Shown piece by piece: positions 48,916 through 59,001 of a stretch of DNA of 64,000 bases. This DNA is from Serratia grimesii NBRC 13537 (lineage in GTDB: Bacteria > Pseudomonadota > Gammaproteobacteria > Enterobacterales > Enterobacteriaceae). Positions within the stretch are counted from its first letter, which is position 1; each line of letters begins with the position of its first letter. The DNA lies in contig NZ_BCTT01000007.1 of NCBI RefSeq assembly GCF_001590905.1, forward strand, positions 1 through 64,000, in the 5' to 3' direction. Made by a program: the position numbers and the translations under genes. The notes below the pieces were generated by a model, which did not search any database, had not been told where the DNA came from, and was given only the letters and a program-made list of their open reading frames with translations.

Positions 48916-49236
48916 TTACTTTTGTAGGTTATTTTGCGAGGATGACGCCGCGTTGCGTCTGGATTGATCAGGAACCAGACGATAGAAAGTCTCACCGGGC
49001 TTAATCATGCTCAGTTCATTGCGCGCACGCTCTTCGATCGCTTCCTGACCGCCGTTCAAATCGTCGATTTCGGCGAACAGCTGATCGTTACGCGCTTTCA
49101 ATTTTGCATTGCTGCCCTGTTGGAGCGCAACGTCATCATTGACCCGCACATAATCGTGAACACCATTTTTGCCCAGCCACAGTGAATACTGTAACCAACC
49201 GAGCAATGCCAGCAATAACAGCGTAAGTTTTCCCAT
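48916..49236 (-). CDS. ftsB: Cell division protein FtsB
   Basis: Bitopic divisome protein that forms a complex with FtsL and FtsQ and activates FtsWI. It has 106 residues, a single N-terminal membrane segment (about 3-20), a coiled coil with heptads (about 30-70; [31 protein letters not shown]) and a periplasmic tail. Upstream lies a 406-base gap. Confidence 0.96.
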   Translation of the reverse strand: MGKLTLLLLALLGWLQYSLWLGKNGVHDYVRVNDDVALQQGSNAKLKARNDQLFAEIDDLNGGQEAIEERARNELSMIKPGETFYRLVPDQSRRNAASSSQNNLQK

Positions 49237-49581
49237 CTCCGCCCCCTGAAAAACCGCCTAATCATCCCACAACTTTTCGTTGGACTCCACACTGAGAACG
49301 GCATTTCACCGCCAAATTCAGAGTAGGATGAGAATTTCCTCAGTTTATAACCTAAATTCGAGCTGAAAGCGGCAAAAAAAACCACTTTCGCCCGTTCAGA
49401 AACCTGCCAGATAAAGCAGCATGCTCTCATTCAGCAATTTCTCTGTTATGCAGTAAGAAAAACTGGCTGCCTTCGCATTTGACCAACACTTACTCCAAGT
49501 ACATACAAAAATTGCATATTTAACACTATTAAAAAATTCATCATCATGTATGAGTTGTGTTTTTATTCATTAAAGATTATT

Positions 49582-49604
49582 TTTATGCATCAATAGTGCA
49601 TAAA
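49582..49604. promoter_or_regulatory. Inverted repeat upstream of the amino acid ABC importer
   Basis: TTTATGCA (49582-49589), a 7-base spacer and TGCATAAA (49597-49604) form a perfect 8-base inverted repeat, about 40 bases before the substrate-binding protein gene. The half-site resembles some ARG-box halves, so ArgR is a possible but unproven ligand. The rest of the 49237-49642 gap is AT-rich without ORFs I can support. Confidence 0.45.
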
Positions 49605-49642
49605 TAAACTCAACACACGACATTTAATTACCGGGGATAACG

Positions 49643-50413
49643 ATGTTAAAACACCTAGTTCTGATTGGCGCCTGCCTGGCCGCCACCCTGTCGGCGTCAG
49701 TCTTGGCGGCTGAACCAACTTATGTCGTCGGCTCCGGCGGCACCTATCGTCCATTCGAGTTTGAAAACAGCAGTAAACAGCTGGAAGGTTTTGATATTGA
49801 TATTATCAAAGCCGTAGCCAACGCTGAGGGCTTTCAGGTCAAGCTGGTTAATACGCCATGGGAAGGTATCTTTGCCACACTAAACTCCGGCGATCGTGAC
49901 ATCATTATTTCGGGTATCACCATTACCGACAAACGTAAGCAAATGGTCGACTTCTCCGCACCTTACTTCCCGGCCGAGCAGGCTATCGTCGTACCCAAAG
50001 ATTCCACCGTGGATTCTATCGCTGCACTTAAAGCATTGAAGGTCGGCGTCGTAAACTCCAGCACCGGCGACATTGTGGTGTCCGATACTCTGGGCAAGAA
50101 CAGCACCGCCATCAAGCGCTTCGACAATACGCCGCTAATGTTGCAGGAGTTGTATGAAGACGGTATTGGCGCCGCAGTTGGCGACGTCGGGGTAGCCAAG
50201 TTCTACATCAAGACCCACCCGGATAAAGAATTCAAATTGGTATCCGACGCCAAGTTCGAGCGCCAATATTTCGGCATCGCCGTCGCCAAAGGCAACGACG
50301 AGCTGCGCGGTAAGATCAACGCCGGTCTGAAGAAGATCGTTGCTGACGGGACCTATGCCAAAATCTACCAGACCTGGTTTGACAGCAACGTGCCGACGCT
50401 GCCAGCTGAATAA
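49643..50413 (+). CDS. Polar amino acid ABC transporter, periplasmic binding protein
   Basis: Periplasmic receptor of 256 residues of the GlnH/HisJ family. Signal peptide about 1-22 (ending ASVLA-AEP), then the two-lobed fold with GSGGTYRPFEFENSSKQLEGFDIDIIKAVA and DIIISGITITDKRKQMVDFSAPYF. Linked to permease and ATPase genes on the same strand. Ligand cannot be read safely from sequence; a basic or other polar amino acid is likely. Confidence 0.9.
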   Translation: MLKHLVLIGACLAATLSASVLAAEPTYVVGSGGTYRPFEFENSSKQLEGFDIDIIKAVANAEGFQVKLVNTPWEGIFATLNSGDRDIIISGITITDKRKQMVDFSAPYFPAEQAIVVPKDSTVDSIAALKALKVGVVNSSTGDIVVSDTLGKNSTAIKRFDNTPLMLQELYEDGIGAAVGDVGVAKFYIKTHPDKEFKLVSDAKFERQYFGIAVAKGNDELRGKINAGLKKIVADGTYAKIYQTWFDSNVPTLPAE

Positions 50414-50456
50414 TCGACACGCTGTAGCCTGAACATTTTTTAAAAAGGATCCGACC

Positions 50457-51221
50457 TTGAATTTTCGTTGGGAGATCATCCAGGAGTACGCCCCATTGTT
50501 TATGGAAGGCGCCTGGATGACCATCAAATGCACCATTATCTGCGTGATACTGGGCACCACCTGGGGTTTGCTCCTCGGGCTAGGTCGTCTGGCACAAGCG
50601 CCGCACGGCATCTGGAAACCGATACTGCATTACGGCGTACAATGGCCGGTGCGCATTTACATCAGCGCCTTTCGCGGTACGCCACTGTTTGTGCAGATTA
50701 TGGTTGTGCACTTCGCGTTGGTGCCGCTATTTATCAACCCGCGTGACGGCCTGCTGGTCACCAACGGTCTGATGAGCAGCGACTTCGCCCGCGCACTCCG
50801 CTCAGACTACGGCGCGTTTCTGTCCTGCGTCGTGGCGATTACGCTCAACGCTGGCGCTTACGTCTCGGAAATCTTCCGCGCAGGCATTCAGTCAATCGAT
50901 CGTGGTCAGATGGAAGCGTCGCGCTCGCTGGGCATGAGCTACGGCAAAACCATGCGTAAGGTGATCTTGCCACAAGCATTCCGCCGCATGTTGCCACCGC
51001 TGGGCAATAACGCCATTGCCATCGTCAAGGATTCCTCATTGGCCTCCGCCATCGGCCTTGCAGACCTGGCCTATGCGGCCCGTACCGTTTCAGGGGCTTA
51101 TGCCACCTACTGGGAACCCTACCTGACCATTTCATTGGTCTATTGGGTCCTCACCTTCCTGCTTTCGCTGATGGTGCAACACATGGAAAAGAGGTTTGGG
51201 AAAAGTGATTCGCGTACATAA
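50457..51221 (+). CDS. Polar amino acid ABC transporter, permease
   Basis: Inner-membrane subunit of 254 residues with five or more hydrophobic segments of the HisM/GlnP family. The ATPase-contact EAA loop is [32 protein letters not shown]. The TTG start at 50457 has AAGGA 8 bases upstream; no better start is seen. Overlaps the ATPase gene by 17 bases. Confidence 0.9.
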   Translation: MNFRWEIIQEYAPLFMEGAWMTIKCTIICVILGTTWGLLLGLGRLAQAPHGIWKPILHYGVQWPVRIYISAFRGTPLFVQIMVVHFALVPLFINPRDGLLVTNGLMSSDFARALRSDYGAFLSCVVAITLNAGAYVSEIFRAGIQSIDRGQMEASRSLGMSYGKTMRKVILPQAFRRMLPPLGNNAIAIVKDSSLASAIGLADLAYAARTVSGAYATYWEPYLTISLVYWVLTFLLSLMVQHMEKRFGKSDSRT

Positions 51222-51927
51222 CCTGCAAAAACAATTTGGCGACAGCCATGTGCTGCGAGGAATCTCCTGCGAGATCGCGGCAAATGAAGTGATCTGCGTC
51301 ATCGGCCCGTCCGGATCGGGTAAAAGCACTTTCCTGCGCTGCATCAATGCACTGGAGACCCTGTCCGGCGGCGAGATTCTGGTCAATGGTTTTGCTATAC
51401 ACAGCCAGAAAACCGATCTCAACAAAATGCGCGAGAGCGTGGGCATGGTGTTTCAGCGTTTTAATCTGTTCCCGCATATGACGGTGTTGGAAAACATCAT
51501 TATGGCGCCGATGGGGGTGAAAAAGCTCTCGCGCAGCGACGCCACTTTGCGTGCAGAAGCATTGCTCCGCAAGGTCGGCCTGCTGGACAAAATTGACGCC
51601 TATCCCAATAGCCTGTCAGGTGGTCAGCAACAACGTGTGGCCATTGCTCGTGCGCTGGCGATGGAGCCGAAAATCATGCTGTTCGACGAGCCCACATCAG
51701 CACTCGATCCCGAGCTGGTTGGCGAAGTGCTGGCGGTAATGAAATCATTGGCGCATGAAGGTATGACCATGGTGGTGGTCACTCATGAAATGGGCTTCGC
51801 CCGTGAAGTGGCCGATCGGGTGTTGTTTATTGATCAGGGGATCATTCAGGAAGAAGGGACACCACAGCAGATTTTCAGCAATCCGACCAATCCGCGAACT
51901 CAGGCTTTTCTAAGCAAAGTTTTGTAA
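51205..51927 (+). CDS. Polar amino acid ABC transporter, ATP-binding protein
   Basis: GlnQ-type ATPase of 240 residues. Walker [13 protein letters not shown] signature [15 protein letters not shown] and Walker [13 protein letters not shown] are intact. A GTG start at 51205 ([12 protein letters not shown]) is preferred; a TTG at 51196 gives three more residues. Overlaps the permease gene, showing an operon. Confidence 0.92.
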   Translation: MIRVHNLQKQFGDSHVLRGISCEIAANEVICVIGPSGSGKSTFLRCINALETLSGGEILVNGFAIHSQKTDLNKMRESVGMVFQRFNLFPHMTVLENIIMAPMGVKKLSRSDATLRAEALLRKVGLLDKIDAYPNSLSGGQQQRVAIARALAMEPKIMLFDEPTSALDPELVGEVLAVMKSLAHEGMTMVVVTHEMGFAREVADRVLFIDQGIIQEEGTPQQIFSNPTNPRTQAFLSKVL

Positions 51928-51953
51928 CCTTCAGCACGGCTTTGCAATGCGTC

Positions 51954-51973
51954 GGGCGCAGGCAACTGCGCCC
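51954..51973. other. GC-rich hairpin between the ABC ATPase and ygbE
   Basis: GGGCGCAG (51954-51961), loop GCAA, CTGCGCCC (51966-51973). No T-run follows, so it is not a typical intrinsic terminator, but it sits between two convergent genes. Confidence 0.4.
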
Positions 51974-51979
51974 GCCATG

Positions 51980-52297
51980 TCACCAGCCAGTCAGAAAACT
52001 GAATACCAGCCAGAACAGACAAAGCACAATAGTCCCTGTCAGCAGCAGCGTCAGGATCAAGCGACCACGCAACAGCATACTCAATGTAATACCGATCAGT
52101 ACCGAAACCGGCATCAAAGCCAGGAAGAACGGCCAGGTGTAGAGCAGGAAGAAGAGTGTGTTGGAGCCGTAGACCAAAAACGGCACAGCGAACGCCAGCC
52201 AGTAGAAAACAAAGCCGCAGACGCCGCCCAGGAAAGAATAAGAGGGTTCCTCTTTCTCCTGGTTTGAATCAATCAATATTGGCGAGACATTTTGCAT
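51980..52297 (-). CDS. ygbE: DUF3561 inner membrane protein YgbE
   Basis: Small membrane protein of 105 residues with three hydrophobic segments. The central VYGSNTLFFLLYTWPFFLALMPV is nearly identical to E. coli YgbE. Function unknown. In E. coli it lies between ftsB and cysC; here the ABC transporter separates it from ftsB. Confidence 0.88.
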   Translation of the reverse strand: MQNVSPILIDSNQEKEEPSYSFLGGVCGFVFYWLAFAVPFLVYGSNTLFFLLYTWPFFLALMPVSVLIGITLSMLLRGRLILTLLLTGTIVLCLFWLVFSFLTGW

Positions 52298-52382
52298 AGT
52301 GATCCCTGGTTATTCGGCACGCTCTTCGGCGGGCTTAGCGTAAAAAGCGTATGACGCAAAAACGCCACACGCTTTTCTGAAT

Positions 52383-53012
52383 TCAGGGTTTGATAATAGC
52401 CCGACCACGCAGTACGTCTAACAATTGCGCAATCAAATTTGTTACCAATTGTTGGCCATCAAGATGAATATCCGGCCGTTCCGGCGCCTCATAAACCGCG
52501 TCAATTCCGGTGAAATTTCGCAGTTCACCGGCACGGGCTTTTTTGTACAATCCTTTTGGATCGCGTGCCTCACAAACCGCCAGCGGCGTGTCAACAAACA
52601 CCTCGATAAAGCGATTTTCATCAAGCAGTTCACGTACCATCTGTCTTTCGGTACGGTGTGGTGAAATAAAGGCGGTGAGTACCACCAGACCTGCATCTAC
52701 CATCAACTTGGACACTTCGCCCACGCGGCGAATATTCTCACGCCGGTCATCGTCGGAGAAGCCCAGATCGCGGCACAGGCCGTGACGCACATTGTCCCCA
52801 TCCAGGAGATAGGTGTTGATGCCAAGGGTATGCAGCGCCTGTTCCAATGCGCCAGCGACAGTCGATTTACCCGAACCGGATAACCCGGTAAACCATAACA
52901 CCACGCCTTTATGGCCGTTACGGGCTTCGCGATCCGCACGCGCTACCGCATGCGGATGCCAGACCAGATTGTCATCATCCGGCCCGGTTGGCCGTTGCTC
53001 TACGTCGGTCAC
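52383..53012 (-). CDS. cysC: Adenylylsulfate kinase CysC
   Basis: Phosphorylates APS to PAPS. It has 209 residues with Walker [10 protein letters not shown] and [27 protein letters not shown]. One base after the cysN stop, last gene of the cysG-cysD-cysN-cysC block. Confidence 0.97.
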   Translation of the reverse strand: MTDVEQRPTGPDDDNLVWHPHAVARADREARNGHKGVVLWFTGLSGSGKSTVAGALEQALHTLGINTYLLDGDNVRHGLCRDLGFSDDDRRENIRRVGEVSKLMVDAGLVVLTAFISPHRTERQMVRELLDENRFIEVFVDTPLAVCEARDPKGLYKKARAGELRNFTGIDAVYEAPERPDIHLDGQQLVTNLIAQLLDVLRGRAIIKP

Positions 53013-53013
53013 G

Positions 53014-54441
53014 TTACTTGCCCCCGATCAGGTCGCGTGCGCCCCAATGCGGGAAATGCTTACGCACCAGCGCATTCAGTTCCAGCTCAAATGCGCTGAA
53101 GTCTCCGGCTGACGCCTGAACATCCTGCAAGGCTTCGCGGATCAACCCGGCACCGACCGTGACATTGCTCAGGCGATCGATAAAGATCAGTCCGCCAGTC
53201 ACATGGTTACGTTGATAACTGTCCAGCACCAGCGGTTCATCAAAGATCAGTTCCACCAGGCCAATGCCATTCAGCGGCAATGTGTCTGCCTGATGCTGTG
53301 CCAGCGAGTTGATTTCTACCTGGTGGCGAATACCTTCCACGCGTGCGCGAGTCTTCTTACCGGCTACTTTGATGTCGTAGCTTTGTCCTGGCAACAGCGG
53401 TTTCTCAGCCATCCACACTACGTCCACCAATGCACTTTGCACTGCTTGCAGTGTTTCCCCGGCATCCACCAGTAAATCGCCACGGCTGATGTCCACTTCA
53501 TCCTTCAGCACCAGAGTAATCGCCTCACCCGGCACTGCCTCCTGCAAGTCACCGTCAAAGGTGACAATACGCGCAACGGTGGATTCAACGCCAGAAGGCA
53601 GCACCTTCACACGTTGGCCTACACGCACGACACCGGCCGATAACGTCCCCGCGTAGCCACGGAAATCCAGATTCGGTCGGTTAACATATTGCACCGGGAA
53701 GCGCAGAGGTTGCGCCTCACGTTCACTGATCACATCCACGCTTTCCAGCACCTGTAACAGTGTTGGACCACTGTACCAAGGCATATGGGTGCTTTCACTG
53801 GCCACGTTATCGCCGTCCAGTGCCGACAGCGGGACAAACTTGATGTCCAGATCGTTCGGCAACTGTTCAGCGAAGCTCAGATAATCCTGTTTAAATTGCT
53901 CGAATACCGATTCTTGGTAATCCACCAGGTCCATCTTGTTAACCGCAACCACCAGATGGCGGATACCCAACAACGTCGCGATAAAACTGTGCCGGCGAGT
54001 TTGATCCAGCACCCCTTTACGGGCGTCGATCAACAGGATCGCCAGATCGCAGGTAGAAGCCCCTGTAGCCATATTACGGGTGTACTGCTCGTGTCCTGGC
54101 GTATCCGCGATAATAAACTTACGCTTTTCGGTCGAGAAATAGCGATAAGCCACATCAATGGTGATGCCTTGCTCGCGTTCAGCCTGCAAGCCATCGACCA
54201 GCAGTGCCAAATCGAGTTTTTCACCCTGAGTACCGATACGCTTACTGTCACTGTGCAACGTTGACAGCTGATCTTCGTAGATCTGGCGAGTATCGTGCAG
54301 CAGACGACCGATCAGTGTACTTTTGCCGTCGTCGACGCTGCCGCAGGTCAGGAACCGTAACAGACTTTTATGTTGCTGCGCGTGCAGGTAGGATTCGACA
54401 CCGCCCTGTTCAGCGATTTGTTGTGCAATTGCGTTGTTCAT
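53014..54441 (-). CDS. cysN: Sulfate adenylyltransferase subunit 1 (GTPase) CysN
   Basis: GTP hydrolysis by CysN drives APS formation by CysD. It has 475 residues of the EF-Tu-like family with G1 [10 protein letters not shown]3 [17 protein letters not shown] and G4 NKMD. It follows cysD by 11 bases. Confidence 0.97.
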   Translation of the reverse strand: MNNAIAQQIAEQGGVESYLHAQQHKSLLRFLTCGSVDDGKSTLIGRLLHDTRQIYEDQLSTLHSDSKRIGTQGEKLDLALLVDGLQAEREQGITIDVAYRYFSTEKRKFIIADTPGHEQYTRNMATGASTCDLAILLIDARKGVLDQTRRHSFIATLLGIRHLVVAVNKMDLVDYQESVFEQFKQDYLSFAEQLPNDLDIKFVPLSALDGDNVASESTHMPWYSGPTLLQVLESVDVISEREAQPLRFPVQYVNRPNLDFRGYAGTLSAGVVRVGQRVKVLPSGVESTVARIVTFDGDLQEAVPGEAITLVLKDEVDISRGDLLVDAGETLQAVQSALVDVVWMAEKPLLPGQSYDIKVAGKKTRARVEGIRHQVEINSLAQHQADTLPLNGIGLVELIFDEPLVLDSYQRNHVTGGLIFIDRLSNVTVGAGLIREALQDVQASAGDFSAFELELNALVRKHFPHWGARDLIGGK

Positions 54442-54452
54442 CCGGCGGCTCC

Positions 54453-55361
54453 TTAGAAATACCCTTGACGCTTTTTCAGCTCCATCGAGCCGGATTGATC
54501 GCGGTCGATCATCCGTCCCTGACGTTCACTGGTGGTGGATACCAGCATCTCTTCGATGATTTCCGGCAACGTTTCCGCCTCCGACTCCACCGCACCGGTC
54601 AGTGGCCAGCAACCCAGCGTGCGGAAACGCACCATACGCTGACTGATCACTTCACCTGGCTGCAGATCGATGCGATCGTCGTCCACCATCAGCAGCATGC
54701 CATCACGCTCTACCACCGGACGTGGTTTCGCCAGATACAAAGGGATAATGTCGATCTTTTCCAGGAAGATATATTGCCAGATATCTAGCTCGGTCCAATT
54801 CGACAACGGGAACACACGGATGCTCTCCCCCTTGTTGATCTGACCGTTATAATTGTGCCACAGCTCCGGACGCTGGTTCTTCGGGTCCCAACGGTGGAAA
54901 CGGTCACGGAAAGAATAGATACGCTCTTTGGCACGTGACTTCTCTTCATCGCGGCGAGCCCCGCCAAAAGCGGCATCAAAACCGTATTTGTTCAGCGCCT
55001 GCTTCAGGCCTTCGGTCTTCATGATATCGGTGTGCTTGGCACTGCCGTGAACGAACGGGTTAATGCCCATCGCCACGCCTTCCGGGTTTTTGTGGATCAA
55101 CAGCTCGAAACCGTATTCTTTGGCCGTGCGGTCGCGAAATTGGTACATTTCGCTGAATTTCCAACCGGTATCCACATGCAGCAGCGGGAACGGCAGCGTG
55201 CCTGGGTAAAAGGCTTTACGCGCCAAGTGCAGCATCACGGAAGAGTCTTTGCCGATGGAATAGAGCATCACCGGGTTGCCGAATTCAGCGGCGACTTCAC
55301 GGATGATATGGATACTCTCCGCCTCCAATTGCCGCAAATGAGTGAGTCGTTTTTCGTCCAT
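54453..55361 (-). CDS. cysD: Sulfate adenylyltransferase subunit 2 CysD
   Basis: PP-loop ATPase subunit of ATP sulfurylase making APS from sulfate. It has 302 residues with the PP-loop [20 protein letters not shown] and [19 protein letters not shown]. It follows cysG by 9 bases. Confidence 0.97.
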   Translation of the reverse strand: MDEKRLTHLRQLEAESIHIIREVAAEFGNPVMLYSIGKDSSVMLHLARKAFYPGTLPFPLLHVDTGWKFSEMYQFRDRTAKEYGFELLIHKNPEGVAMGINPFVHGSAKHTDIMKTEGLKQALNKYGFDAAFGGARRDEEKSRAKERIYSFRDRFHRWDPKNQRPELWHNYNGQINKGESIRVFPLSNWTELDIWQYIFLEKIDIIPLYLAKPRPVVERDGMLLMVDDDRIDLQPGEVISQRMVRFRTLGCWPLTGAVESEAETLPEIIEEMLVSTTSERQGRMIDRDQSGSMELKKRQGYF

Positions 55362-55370
55362 AACAGATCC

Positions 55371-56801
55371 TTAAGCCAAATTCACGACGGCTGGGCGTGA
55401 TACCCCTTCCGTCTTCGGTTGATGCCCAAACCAGGCGATTTGGTGATGCAACTCCACCACTTCGCCGATCACCAGCAGCGCCGGTAACGGTGCCTGTTGA
55501 GCTAATTCTTCAAGCTGTTGCAGCGTGCCGGTTTGCACCCGTTGATCCGCGCGCGTACCGCGGCTGATCACCGCCACTGGCGTCGTCGCTGCGCGGCCGT
55601 GGGCGATGAGGCGTTGGCTGATATCCGCCGCCTTCATGGTGCCCATGTAGATAGCCAGAGTCTGGCGCGCACGCGCCAAATCGGCCCAATCCATACCATC
55701 GCCGTCGGGACGGCAGTGGCCGGTAATAAAAGTGACGCTCTGTGCATGATCGCGGTGCGTCAGTGGGATACCGGCATAAGCCGTTGCACCGGCAGCCGCC
55801 GTCACGCCCGGCACCACCTGGAACGGGATACCCGCTGCCGCAGCCACCTGTAATTCTTCACCACCGCGGCCGAAGATAAAGGGATCGCCCCCCTTCAGCC
55901 GTACTACACGCTTGCCCTGCTGCGCCAGTTCCACCAGCAGACGGTTGGTTTCTTCCTGAATTACAGAATGCGCGCCAGCACGTTTGCCCACACAGATGCG
56001 CTCCGCGTCACGCCGAATCAAGTCCAGAATCTCATCGCTGACCAAATGGTCATACAGCACCACGTCAGCTTGCTGCATCACCTGTAATCCACGCAGGGTG
56101 AGTAACCCCACATCGCCTGGACCTGCCCCCACCAACGCAATTTCGCCCTGGGAACCTTCGTTGCTCTGCGCAAACTGCTGCAAGTCCTGCTCCAACTGCC
56201 GCTCAGCCTCTACGGTTTGACCATTGGCCACCAACGTTGAGAATCGGCCGTTGAAGGTTTTCTCCCAAAAACGACGGCGTTCGCCGATCGCATTCAGCCT
56301 TTGTTTCACTTGGCCGCGCCAGCGCCCAGCCACGTCAGCCATCTGCCCCAAGCTAGCGGGCAACAAAGCTTCAAGCTTTTCACGCAACATACGCGCCAGT
56401 ACGGGTGCCTGACCGCTGGAAGAGACGGCTACCACCAGCGGCGAACGGTCAATAATCGACGGGAAAATAAACGAGCAACGCGGCTGATCGTCCACCACGT
56501 TTGCCAGCACCCGGCGTTTATCCGCTTCGGCAAATACCTCCGCATTCAGCACGCTGTCGTCAGTCGCAGCGATCACCAGAAAAACCTCATCCAGTTGCTG
56601 TGCGGCAAAAGCCTGCCCCAGCCAGTGGATATGCCCTTGCTGACGCAATTGTTCGAGTATTGGCGAGAGTGACTGCGCAACTATCCGTATTTCAGCCCCG
56701 GCGCGCAGGAGAAGATCAACTTTGCGCGCAGCCACTTCACCGCCGCCAACGACCAACACAGGGCGCTGTTTCAGGTCGGCAAATATAGGTAGATAGTCCA
56801 C
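55371..56801 (-). CDS. cysG: Siroheme synthase CysG (bifunctional)
   Basis: Makes siroheme, the prosthetic group of CysI and NirB, from uroporphyrinogen III. It has 476 residues. N-terminal precorrin-2 dehydrogenase/sirohydrochlorin ferrochelatase (about 1-203; [23 protein letters not shown]) and C-terminal uroporphyrinogen III methyltransferase (about 215-460; [33 protein letters not shown]). In E. coli cysG is with nirBDC; here it heads the cysDNC operon. Confidence 0.96.
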   Translation of the reverse strand: MDYLPIFADLKQRPVLVVGGGEVAARKVDLLLRAGAEIRIVAQSLSPILEQLRQQGHIHWLGQAFAAQQLDEVFLVIAATDDSVLNAEVFAEADKRRVLANVVDDQPRCSFIFPSIIDRSPLVVAVSSSGQAPVLARMLREKLEALLPASLGQMADVAGRWRGQVKQRLNAIGERRRFWEKTFNGRFSTLVANGQTVEAERQLEQDLQQFAQSNEGSQGEIALVGAGPGDVGLLTLRGLQVMQQADVVLYDHLVSDEILDLIRRDAERICVGKRAGAHSVIQEETNRLLVELAQQGKRVVRLKGGDPFIFGRGGEELQVAAAAGIPFQVVPGVTAAAGATAYAGIPLTHRDHAQSVTFITGHCRPDGDGMDWADLARARQTLAIYMGTMKAADISQRLIAHGRAATTPVAVISRGTRADQRVQTGTLQQLEELAQQAPLPALLVIGEVVELHHQIAWFGHQPKTEGVSRPAVVNLA

Positions 56802-57062
56802 AACAGCCTTTTCATATATGCAGAAAGATAGTGTGACTATACGGGCTGAGATTTAGCCTCTGAAATGACGAAAAGGAATGACTAGTTCCTTTATGGAATA
56901 TAGGCCGCAGCGTAGGGCTTAAGCGGTGATAACCCTGTTGGAAGTTTGCACATTCGCCCCAAATTTAAGAGCGGGAGAAATTGTTTAATCTCGCGTAGCG
57001 TCTCATACTGGACACCGCAAAAAATAATCGGTCTCGCCGATATCAAAGAAGGATTTTTCGGT

Positions 57063-58136
57063 ATGTTTTCCCGTTTTAATCTGAAAACCGGCCTGCTGGT
57101 AGCGGTGCTCGGCGGTGTTTTCAGCGTTTCGGCTGTAGCTCAGTCTGCGAAGGAAGCCCCGATAGGCAAATTTGCCGCTGACCAGATCCGTCACATTGCC
57201 ACCTATTTTCCCGGTCGAATGGCGGGCAGCCCGGCGGAATTGCTCACCGCAGACTATCTGAAACAACAGTTCAGCAAAATGGGCTATCAGAGCGATATCC
57301 GCAGTTTCAATACCCGCTATATCTACACCAGCAAGGACGGGAAAAAGAACTGGAATAACGTCACCGCCAGTTCAGTGATCGCCGCTAAAAATGGCAGCAA
57401 TCCGCAGCAAATCCTGATCGTGGCACATTTTGATACCTATACGCCGCAAAGCGACGCCGACCTGGATAACAACCTCGGTGGGCTGACGCTGCAGGGCGTC
57501 GATGACAATGCTTCCGGCGTCGGTGTGATGTTGGAGTTGGCGGAGCGTCTGAAGAATATCCCCACAACGTACGGCCTGCGCTTTGTCGCCACCAGCGCGG
57601 AAGAGATTGGCTTGCAGGGCGCACAGAACTACCTGCAGCGCATGAGCCCAGAAGAAAAAAGCAACACGGTGCTGGTGATTAATCTCGACAGCCTGATTAC
57701 CGGTGATCGCCTGTATTTCAATTCCGGCCTCAAAACGCCGCCGAAGATGGCAAAACAGAGCCGCGATCGCGCGCTGGACATTGCCCACCGCTACGGTATC
57801 GCCGCCGCCACTAATCCTGGCAGCAAGGCGCACCCGAAAGGCACCGGTTGTTGTTCCGATCAGGAAGTATTTGATAAAGCCGGTATTCCAGTGATGTCTG
57901 TCGAAGCCACCAACTGGTCACTGGGTGATAAAGATGGTTACCAACAGCGCGCCGTCAGCCCGCACTTTCCGCAGGGCATAAGTTGGCATCGCCCACAATA
58001 CGATAACTTGCAATACCTGGAGCGTAATCTGCCAGGGCGGATCGACAAGCGCAGCCGCGAAAGCGTGCAGATCTTGTTACCACTGATCAAGGAGCTGGCA
58101 CAGGCGCACCCGGAAAAAACACAAAAGAAAAAGTAA
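57063..58136 (+). CDS. iap: Alkaline phosphatase isozyme conversion aminopeptidase Iap
   Basis: Periplasmic M28 zinc aminopeptidase that in E. coli trims the N-terminal Arg of PhoA. It has 357 residues from the MFSRFNLKTG start at 57063 (signal peptide ending VSAVA-Q). An upstream in-frame ATG at 56946 adds 39 residues without a signal and is rejected. Zinc-site motifs VAHFDTYTPQ, GVDDNASGVGVMLELAE and ATSAEEIGLQGAQ are present. Convergent with cysH. Confidence 0.93.
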   Translation: MFSRFNLKTGLLVAVLGGVFSVSAVAQSAKEAPIGKFAADQIRHIATYFPGRMAGSPAELLTADYLKQQFSKMGYQSDIRSFNTRYIYTSKDGKKNWNNVTASSVIAAKNGSNPQQILIVAHFDTYTPQSDADLDNNLGGLTLQGVDDNASGVGVMLELAERLKNIPTTYGLRFVATSAEEIGLQGAQNYLQRMSPEEKSNTVLVINLDSLITGDRLYFNSGLKTPPKMAKQSRDRALDIAHRYGIAAATNPGSKAHPKGTGCCSDQEVFDKAGIPVMSVEATNWSLGDKDGYQQRAVSPHFPQGISWHRPQYDNLQYLERNLPGRIDKRSRESVQILLPLIKELAQAHPEKTQKKK

Positions 58137-58149
58137 TCCCTCCAAAATA

Positions 58150-58178
58150 ACAAGGGCCCAGCAAATGCTGAGCCCTTG
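58150..58178. terminator. Likely bidirectional terminator between iap and cysH
   Basis: AAGGGCCCAGCA and TGCTGAGCCCTT form an imperfect hairpin with one mismatch between the two convergent genes. No T-run, so moderate confidence. Confidence 0.5.
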
Positions 58179-58195
58179 GCAGCTTGATTGACACA

Positions 58196-58930
58196 TTAAC
58201 CTTCGTGCAGACCACACTCACGCTTTAGACCGAAGAAGCGCGTTTCTTCCTCGCTCATCCCGGGTTCCCATTTCTGCGTGGTGTGGGTATCTCCGACCGA
58301 CAGATAGCCTTGTTCCCGCAGCGGGTGGTAACTCAGGCCGTGCTCAGTCAAGTATTGATATATCTTGCGGTTGTCCCAATCGATAATCGGCAGGATCTTG
58401 AACACCCCACGCTGCACGGCTAACACAGGCAAGTGAGCACGGCTACCCGATTGTTCGCGGCGCAAACCGGCAAACCACGTCTGTCCACCCAGGGTTTCCA
58501 GCGCACGGTTCATCGGCTCAACCTTGTTAAGCAGGTTATACTTCTCAATGCCCTCAACGCCCTGTTCCCACAATTTGCCGTAGCGCGCTTCCTGCCAGGC
58601 TGGCGACTGATTGGCGCGGAACACCTGCAGATTCAACTTCAGTTTGTCAGTCAACTGATCGATAAACTGGTAGGTTTCTGGGAACAGATAGCCGGTATCG
58701 GTGAGGATCACGGGAATATCCGGTTTGATCTTGGTCACCAGATGCAGGCACACAGCCGCCTGAATACCAAAGCTAGAAGAGAGCACAAATTCGCCAGGCA
58801 GATGCTCCAGCGCCCATTCCACACGTTGCTCGGCGGAAAGGGTTTCCAGCTGACCATTAACGACCGCCAGTGCCAGTGCTTGCCCTGACTTGGGCAGTGC
58901 ATTCAGCTCCGCCAGATTGAATTCAGCCAT
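58196..58930 (-). CDS. cysH: Phosphoadenosine phosphosulfate reductase CysH
   Basis: Reduces PAPS to sulfite with thioredoxin. It has 244 residues. The PP-loop-like [15 protein letters not shown], the substrate site [15 protein letters not shown] and the redox C-terminal [11 protein letters not shown] are present. Last gene of cysJ-cysI-cysH, about 70 bases after cysI. Confidence 0.97.
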   Translation of the reverse strand: MAEFNLAELNALPKSGQALALAVVNGQLETLSAEQRVEWALEHLPGEFVLSSSFGIQAAVCLHLVTKIKPDIPVILTDTGYLFPETYQFIDQLTDKLKLNLQVFRANQSPAWQEARYGKLWEQGVEGIEKYNLLNKVEPMNRALETLGGQTWFAGLRREQSGSRAHLPVLAVQRGVFKILPIIDWDNRKIYQYLTEHGLSYHPLREQGYLSVGDTHTTQKWEPGMSEEETRFFGLKRECGLHEG

Positions 58931-59001
58931 GTTACCTGCCTCCTGATGCTTGAATCATACCGCGCAGATCCGGCCCCCTGTGTCAGCGGGGCCAAACGGC
59001 G

